Shown piece after piece: positions 57,141 through 64,000 of a DNA stretch of 64,000 bases. The notes under the pieces are model-generated. The model saw only the letters and a list, made by a program, of their open reading frames with translations. It made no database searches and was not told where the DNA came from. The stretch is taken from NCBI RefSeq assembly GCF_018873765.1, contig NC_057926.1:38920946-38984945 (forward strand), read 5' to 3'. A program made the translations under genes and the position numbers. Position 1 is the first letter of the stretch. The number at the start of each line of letters is the position of its first letter. The DNA is from Telopea speciosissima (lineage: Eukaryota; Streptophyta; Magnoliopsida; Proteales; Proteaceae).

Positions 57141-57900
57141 CTCGGCAAAAGCTCCCGCTTGTCCTGAAGCTACCCAGGCGAGGTTCCCCAGCCCACAAAC
57201 TAGTGAAGACTCTTTTCTCTCCTCTCTATTTATTGATTTCAAGCCGTTACCCCTTTTTGGTGATGCGTTTGCAAACTTGCTCTCTGTCTAGTCTGGGATC
57301 CCTGCTGGACCGCTTGCAGAACAACTGCTCCCTCCCCCTCTTAACTCTGAACCTGTGATTGCTCCTCTTGCTTGTCCCCCCGCTGGTATTCCCGTGGTTC
57401 CCACCCCCGTCCCTGCTATAGGGAAAATATCTTTCTTGGCTCTTTTGCCCCCTCTCCTATGAGTAAAAAAAGGAAGTTTTCGAAACCTGATATCCCTCCT
57501 TCGTTGGTGTCAGCCTTTCCCTCTTTTCGACAATCGCTTGAATCCTCTCTTGCCTCTGCTTCGGACCTGGATGCCCTGATGGCTTTGATCAAAAAGTGGC
57601 TTTTGGATAGACACTCCTGTTCCTCCTCCTTGGCAGCTGGTTCCTCTGATGGTGCGTCCTTGACATCTGAACCTAGTGAAGTGCTGGGGCCACTGCCCTC
57701 TAGCTCGGTACAATTCTTCCTTGAAAACTCTAATTTTTTTAATTTCTGTATAATCTTCATTACTGTACTGTTTTGCTTATCTGTCTCTTTATGTTTGCTC
57801 AATTTTTGCTATTCATGTAGAGCCTTTTGCTCTCGTTATAATTTCTCCTAGTGTCTGGTTATCTCTTGGTTTTTCTTTGTTCTCGTTTCTTGGTGCATCA

Positions 57901-58997
57901 TGTTGATTCTTTCTTGGAATATTAGAGGTATAAATAATGCTTTTTCTAAAAAGTGTTTAGGGTTACATGCCAAAAACCACCGGTCGGACCTAATTTTCTT
58001 ATGTGAGACTAAATGCTCTGACCATTTGGTCCTTCGTGTTCCGGCTATCTCTTAGGACTACTCTCTGATCACCTTCTCTGATAGCCCCAAGGTTTCCAAA
58101 GGCAAAGGTGGTATCTGTCTATATGCTAAGTGTGGTATGAATATTATTGATGTTATTACTGACCCTCTGTTCCTTGGATGCCTTATTAAAGACAGTTGCG
58201 TGGGTAATTTCTGGTGCTTTTTCGTTTATGCCCCCCCTCATCCACATATGAGAACTCTCTTTTGGACATCTCTAACTCTCTCTCGGCCCTCTCTGAACCC
58301 TTCTGTATTATTGGCGATTTTAATGAATTGCTTACGATCTCTGACAGATTTGGTGGATCTGATGAGCACATTTATGTGTGAAATTATTCCATTTAATTCT
58401 GCATTTTTATTTGCTTAGAATGGAGCTACCTCTGGTATTTTCTGTTATTTTCAGGTTTAGGTCATTTTATGCGATTTCATGCTATTTTGGACTATCGGGC
58501 ATCGTATCTTCATATTTACACGTAAAGTGGTCCAGTTTCTATCATGGTTGCAAAGAGGGCTGAATTTTGAGCAAGATGGACGTGTTGCATTAAAAGTACG
58601 CATTGGTTTCGGAGTCCATTCATGCGATTATTCATTTTGGGCCAGAAAAGAATAATGGACTGGAAAATGAGTTGAAATGCAAGCTCGAGCCCAGAACCAA
58701 GGAAGATTGACTAGCATAATACAAGTGGGCCCCTCCTTCATTGTTGGACGAATTTCCTCCCCTATTTTCTCTCTCGTCTATTTTATTCTCTTATTTTATT
58801 CCCTCTCCTATTTTCTCTCTCCCATATATTTTATATATATTTTATATTTTTTTTCTTCTTTCTCCCATTCACTTTCTTTTTTTTTTTAATTATTTTATTC
58901 AAACCTCACACGGTTTCCACTTTCCTAAATTTATTTTACCCTCCTAATTCCCCATTTCACACGTTCCCTCTCTCTCATCCCCATCTTAACATGTTAC

Positions 58998-59031
<34 letters not shown>

Positions 59032-60438
59032 TAGTTTCCTATTCAAACCCTATTCTATCTCCTTTTCTTTTTTTTCTTTTTTATCTTTTTCTAATTTTAA
59101 AAACACCATTCCCATCTCCTAACGTTTCTACCTCTCTTAACTCCCATATGCTGCCCATATCTTTTTCTCCCCATCTCACGTTCCTATCTATCCTCTAATT
59201 CCCATATTTCAATCTCCCTAACCCCCATCTCCCTCAGAGATTCTCTATCTTTACCTCTCTTCCATCTCTCATGTTCTCTTTTTCTTTTTTTTTATTATTA
59301 AATTCTTTTTAAAAACAACAACTATAAAACCCACGGACAGATTCATTCAACAAAAACATGCAACCGTGCTCTCTTTCTCTTCTTCTTCTCTCTATTTTTC
59401 CTCTTTCTTCTTTTGTTTTTTTTTTGTTTTTGGATCTTGGGTTCGGTAAGGGGAGGAGGATCACCTTTCTAGCAACTTCATCTCCAAAGATCATCATCAC
59501 CATTACTGCCCTGTGTCTCTTAGCACCATGATTGGCTAAGTTCCCTCTATCTTTAGGTGTAGATGAACTAATGATGTTTGCTATTGAAAATTCTGGTTTG
59601 TATTCTTGATTGCTTGATGTTAAGACCCCATCCCTGTTTGGATGATTTTAATTGATGTATTTAGTTGGAAAATTCTGTTTTTGTGATTCATTATTTTTCA
59701 TTCAAGCAATGGTATTTTGTTCTTATGTGGTTGTACCGATGATGGATTATAGCTGAACGAACTAAGCGTGCCAAGCCCTATAAGTGAAGGACGATAGTAC
59801 TCTACAAGATAGTCCATACCTAGGAGGAACCCTACATTCTATGGTATTATTAGGCCTGTGGTTATAATAAACCGAAGCATGCAACCGAATTGAATAGCAA
59901 CCCATTGGAGATTCGAACCCTAAAGATAATCTTCTCCCGTATTTGCATATCGTTATTAGCTTAGATTTGTCTCTTTTGTTCGTAGTTTAAAAATCAGATT
60001 TATTACAATTTAATTTTCATCACTTTCATCTAATCATCTTAGTAATTTAGCCTTCCAGTTCCCTGTAGATCGACCCCTTACTTGCTACTTGCTGGATTAA
60101 TTTAAGGTTTTATTTTTGACCGGTTAACGACACGATCAGGATCCTCCTTTCACCCCTCTGCATCTTTCACTTCTCTTACCAACATGATTAGCCTTCTCGG
60201 CTTGGAGGAAGTGAGATTGTGTGGGTCACCTTACACATGGTCTAATCGCCACAAACCCCCTACCCTCATCAAGGAATGTCTGGATTGGTTGTTCTGTTCC
60301 CTTGGATGGTTTCATTGGTTTCCTCTCACTTCCCTCACCAAACTTGCTTCTGTTGGCTCTGACCATAATCCAATTGTTCTCAATACCAACCCAACTCGAT
60401 CTTCCTTCAAGAAATTATTTCATTTCCAATTGGCCTAG
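57901..60438 (+). pseudogene. LINE AP-like endonuclease, split by a solo LTR
   Basis: N-terminal 'LILSWNIRGINNAFSKKCLG', 'DLIFLCETKCSD' (metal-binding Asn and Glu blocks), 'YAPPHPHMR', 'IGDFNELLTISDRFGG' (GDFN block, frame-shifted), and after the insertion 'LGLEEVRLCGSPYTWSN', 'CLDWLFCSLGW' and 'VGSDHNPIVL' (catalytic SDH). The endonuclease nicks DNA at the target site. Interrupted at 58360-60138. Confidence 0.82.
58360..60138. mobile_element. solo LTR inserted in the LINE endonuclease
   Basis: Starts TGATGAGCACATTTATG and ends ACGACACGATCA; the tips TGAT/ATCA are inverted. The 5-bp duplication GGATC is at 58355-58359 and 60139-60143. About 1.78 kb with no domains; contains (TC)n runs near 59000. 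The endonuclease reading resumes on both sides. Confidence 0.88.
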
Positions 60439-60555
60439 ACTCACCACCCCAACTTACCAACCTTCTGTAATTCTTTTTGGGACACCCCCTCGCAGGATAC
60501 TTTCCCTTGTCGGCTCACTACCTTCTCCAACCTTCTCAGGGGTTGGAATAGATCA

Positions 60556-62180
60556 GTGTTGGTAATATTGACAGTATTAAGCAGCAGCTGGTCTCTCAGT
60601 ATGGTTTTTTGGAGGACAGCTTTTCTCCATCCAGTGTTGACCTGCAGGTTTGCTCTGATAAGCTGTGATGGGTTCTTGATGCTGAGGAAAGCTTTTGGTT
60701 TCAAAAATCTAGGCATAATTACATCACCTCTGGAGATAGGAATACCCGATTCTTTCATTCTATGGCTGCACATCATATTAGAAAATGTCAAACTTACTAA
60801 CCCTAGCTCTATTGCTTTGGCCTTTGGCAATTATATGGGTAAGATCTTTACATCTTCTGACCCCCTGGATGCAAATTTTGTGGAATGTCTCTTTTCCTCT
60901 GTGTTGCCGATTTCCTCTGCTGAATTTCTCTATGCGCTTCCTTCTCTTGAAGACATCAAGGAAACTGTCTTTTCTCTGGGGCCTTTTAAGGTTCCTGGGT
61001 GTTTATGGGTTTTAGGTATTTTTTTTTCCAATTATTTTGGGATAACATTTAGAATAGTTTGGTTAACTTCTTTACCAAATGTTTCACTTCTCTTTCGATC
61101 CCTAATGGGATTAATCATACCCTTATTTGTCTAATTCCCAAGTGTGACTCGGCTTGTAAAGTCCAAGACTTTAGACCTATTAGCTTGTGTACTGTGGCTT
61201 ACAAAATCGTTGCCAAAATTCTGGCCAAAAGACTCAAAGTTTTTTTGCCTTTGTTTATCTCCCCCTTCCAGGGGGCCTTTGTGAAAGGTAGGCTGATTAC
61301 TGATAATATTGTGCTTGCTCATGAAGTGTTTCCTTTTCTTAACCATAAAAAAGGGAAGGAGGGGTTTGTAGCTATTAAGATTGGCATGTCAAAGGCTTAT
61401 GATAAAATTGAATGGACCTTCCTGGTTTCTATTTTCAAATTTTTGGGTTTTGGACATCAATGGTGCAATTTTATCTTGAATCTAATGTCGTCGGCCTCTT
61501 TCTCTATCAAAATTGACGGAAGTCCTTTTGGTCATTTTAAGGGCTCGAGAGGGATATGGCAAGGATGCCCTCTCAGCCCATACCCTTTTATCACTGGCAT
61601 GGAAGTCATGTCACGACTCTTGTCTGCTTATAGAGAGCTTAACATGTTTCATGGTGTGAAGATAGCCCGGGAGACACCTGAGATTACACATTTACTCTTT
61701 GCGGATGACATCTTCAAATTTTACAGAGCTAATTCTGAGGACCTGCTTACTAGTAAGGCTATTTAGGACTTATTTTTTTATTTGTTTGGCCAGGAGATTA
61801 ATTTCTCTAAAAGTGGGCTATATTTCAGCAATAATGTCTCTGAGATTGACAAATCTCATTTGAGCTCCCTACTGGGGATCTCTGAAATGAATCATGAAGC
61901 TTCTTACCTTGGAACCAAGTTGTTTTATCCCACTTCCAAGACTAAACACCTGACCCCCTTTGTTAGTAGAATCAATAGTAGACTATCTCATTGGAAAGCT
62001 AACCTTCTCTCTTTTGCAGGTCAAGGTATTCTTATTAAGTCTGTTCTTAATTCTCTGCCTACTTATCTTATGAGCTGTTTTTCTTTTCCCTCCTCCATAT
62101 CCAGGAAAATTGATTTGATTTGTTATAACTTTTGGTGTGGCGGTTCTCAGAACAACAACAAAAAGCCCCTGGTTTCCTAG
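60556..62180 (+). pseudogene. LINE reverse transcriptase
   Basis: 'NHTLICLIPKCDSACKVQDFRPISLCTVAYKIVAKILAKRLK', 'PFQGAFVKGRLITDNI', 'AIKIGMSKAYDKIEW', 'GIWQGCPLSPYPFI', the catalytic 'LLFADDIFKF' (FADD, about 61698-61725), 'INFSKSGLYFSNN', 'WKANLLSFAGQGILIKSVLNSLPTYLMSCF'. A TAG at 61764-61766 and frame changes before 61059 break it. Confidence 0.88.
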
Positions 62181-62399
62181 AAACGCATATGTCTTCCCTT
62201 GGCCCGTGGGGGGTCTTGGCTTTCGACCCTTTCGTACCCAAAATACTGCCCTACTCCATAAGTTAGGTTGGAGACTTCTTGTTGACCAAATTCACTTTGG
62301 ACTAAGGTTCTAAAAGCTAAATACTTTCCTAAAACTTCTCTTTTTGACCCTAGGACTAAATCTCAGAAGGGGTCATGGGTTTGGAATAGCATCACTAAA

Positions 62400-63534
62400 A
62401 TTATCCCTACCCTGAGATCTTTTTGTATTAGGAAAATTGGTAATGGATTGGACACTTATTTTTTGACCGACCCTTGGAACCCATCTATTCCCTTTTTCTC
62501 CCTCAAACCTGAGGAACCTCAGAGGTCCTTTCCTGAAAAGGTCAATTTGTTTATCACAAACAACTATTGGAACCTGGATCTTTTGAGGATTTTAGTCCCT
62601 TCTTTTTTACCTCACATCATTCACATCCCTTGTTCTCCCTCCTCTGACTCGTAGTGGTGCACCCTCAGGGATGGACGGTTTATCACTAAAAAGGCAGCTA
62701 ATTTCATTTCTAACTCCTCTTGCTTTGATTTGTCTTTATCATCTTGGTGGAAATTTTTTTGGAAACTCAATCTCCATCCGAAATTTAAAATTTTTTTTGA
62801 TGTGTATTAAATGCAGGGATTCCAATTAAGGATACTATTTTGAAATGGACTCAAATCGACCCAACTTGTGCTTTCTGTGGCACTTGTAATGAGACCCTCT
62901 GGCATTTACTACTATCTTGTGACTGGGTTAAACATATCTGGGCAGCTGGTCCTTTGGGTCTGAGAACAGAATTCATCTCTTTCCCATCTCTGAGACAATT
63001 CTGCATTTTTACTTTCCTCAATCACAAGCTTGATAAGCCATCTCTTGTCTGTTTTTTGTTTCATTTTTATTATAACTTGTTATTTTATCTGGATCTCCAG
63101 GAACAATTTTATTATCTGCTCTGTTAAACCTCATCCTCTAACTATGTTAAAGAGGATCGAACTTTGGATGCAAGACCTTCATATTGCCCCCCTCTGTTAA
63201 CCTCAATACTGTACTTTATAATAATCAGGATATGCATGTTAATCATAAGCTTCATTTACCTACTTTGGACTTTCCTGTTTTATTATGCGCAGGGCTTTAT
63301 TCCATTGACATAGACTGTTCCGGATGGACTCTTGGCATTTTGTTACATGGGAAATTCATTTTGTTAAATGCAGGGAGTGTTAAAAGCTACCATAAATTGG
63401 AATCAGAACTGTTAGCTATTCTCAATGGATTTGATCTGGCTAACTCGAGAGGTTTGAAGCTGAAAAAGTTTGGTGCTCTAACAAGGTGCTACCTGGACTT
63501 CTTCCAACTCCATCCCATTCTCCGTAACCTCTAA
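62400..63534 (+). pseudogene. LINE C-terminal zf-RVT and RNase H region
   Basis: 'IRKIGNGLDTYFLTDPWNP' (62430-62480), zf-RVT 'CAFCGTCNETLWHLLLSCDWVKHIW' (62840-63127) and an RNase H-like 'FPVLLCAGLYSIDIDCSGWTLGILLHGKFILLNAGS' (63264-63380), in several frames. Confidence 0.78.
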
Positions 63535-63739
63535 AAGTGTTGGAATACTTTCTGCAGATTTTGGATCATTCATCAGGCATTTTGTTCAAATATATGATGG
63601 ATCCCTCTCTATTATGTTGGCTTAAGTCCCTAGCACAACAAACTTTGACGACTAATGTACCTTGGATAGACGATAGTTGTACCATTTTATCTGCTTAATA
63701 GAAGTCTTCTTTTCTTTCATCAAAAAAAAAAAAAAAAAA

Positions 63740-63955
63740 GTCAAAAGTCTTCTCTAGATTTTTATGTAAATTCAAAATTACGAACTGGAAAGGGGTGAGA
63801 CACCTAGCAATCGCCCTCTCTTGCCCTTTTTCTTAATATAAACTTTATGCTATGGCCGGCCTTTAACTTTAAGGATGTGAATGATACATTCGTAGCTGTA
63901 ATCCACGATTGTCCTCATGCAATGGGTTCCACAGCTTCACCAAATGCATTGAATG
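63740..63955. repeat. second copy of the 35926-36800 segment (empty site)
   Basis: Matches 35926-36050 plus 36684-36797 without the 633-bp insert found there. It directly follows the LINE poly(A). Confidence 0.85.
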
Positions 63956-64000
63956 TAGGGATGTAAATGAATAGCCAAAATCCGTTTCCGTATTCGTATT
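63956..64000. mobile_element. start of a hAT-type MITE, cut by window end
   Basis: TAGGGATGTAAATGAATAGCC with the following CCGTTTCCGTATTCG matches the left end of the MITE at 16485. It interrupts the duplicated segment right after GCATTGAATG. Confidence 0.75.

Larger units (their letters stand above)
56000..63739 (+). mobile_element. nearly full-length but decayed L1-type LINE
   Basis: Reads on + ORF1, endonuclease, reverse transcriptase, zf-RVT and RNase H, ending in TTTCATC and an 18-A tail (63722-63739). It is interrupted by a solo LTR at 58360-60138. The 5' border is approximate and no target duplication was found. Confidence 0.85.

Noticed and set aside
58677..58947. Open frames rich in Phe, Ser and Leu that look like membrane peptides.
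   Set aside because: They arise from T/C-rich low-complexity sequence in the solo LTR.

Overview
The window is nuclear DNA of a flowering plant. The evidence is spliceosomal introns in a plastid-type acyl-ACP thioesterase gene, a plant NBS-LRR resistance-gene homologue, and plant-specific transposon lineages (Tat-type Ty3/gypsy, Ty1/copia with a Met-tRNA primer site, L1-type LINEs, hAT-type MITEs, a Mutator-like element). The species cannot be read from the sequence. Only one gene looks intact: a FatB-like thioesterase (13049-19269, +, six exons). A CC-NBS-LRR gene (38917-50914, +) is broken by two frameshifts and a 9.0 kb copia insertion. Almost everything else is transposable-element DNA, much of it nested.

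Layout. 1-10.1 kb: the 3' part of a Tat-lineage Ty3/gypsy element, with gag-pol on + and, between integrase and 3' LTR, an antisense 'plant mobile domain' ORF on -. 10.1-13.0 kb: degenerate non-coding repeat, then the thioesterase promoter. 13.0-19.3 kb: the FatB-like gene, whose introns carry hAT-type MITEs and fold-back repeats. 20.3-34.6 kb: a Mutator-like element (about 105-bp TIRs, perfect 9-bp target duplication) that captured part of a calmodulin-like EF-hand gene. It was then split by a 12.4 kb Tat-type retrotransposon (- orientation) carrying its own antisense ORF of the 'putative gypsy type transposon' kind, and that element was in turn split inside reverse transcriptase by a 1.26 kb solo LTR. 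34.6-38.9 kb: intergenic, with LINE debris and a retroposed poly(A) insert. 38.9-50.9 kb: the NBS-LRR pseudogene with its copia element. 51.4-63.7 kb: several L1-type LINE fragments on both strands, one split in its endonuclease domain by a 1.78 kb solo LTR. The last 260 bp repeat a segment near 36 kb and end in a MITE.

The most unusual content is in the two Tat elements. Both carry a long antisense ORF converging on the pol 3' end, and in both the antisense ORF contains short GT-AG introns that fit its own reading direction. The second has a TATA box just upstream. Where its antisense ORF meets pol lies an array of seven ~68-bp repeats; each monomer holds two related stem-loops with the same loop and partly compensatory stem changes. 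In-frame stops in these elements are almost all explainable as single C-to-T changes at Gln or Arg codons, a decay pattern expected of methylated plant transposons.

Limits: all reading was by eye. Exon boundaries, domain names and element borders are inferences from motifs and consensus signals; no alignment or database search was run.
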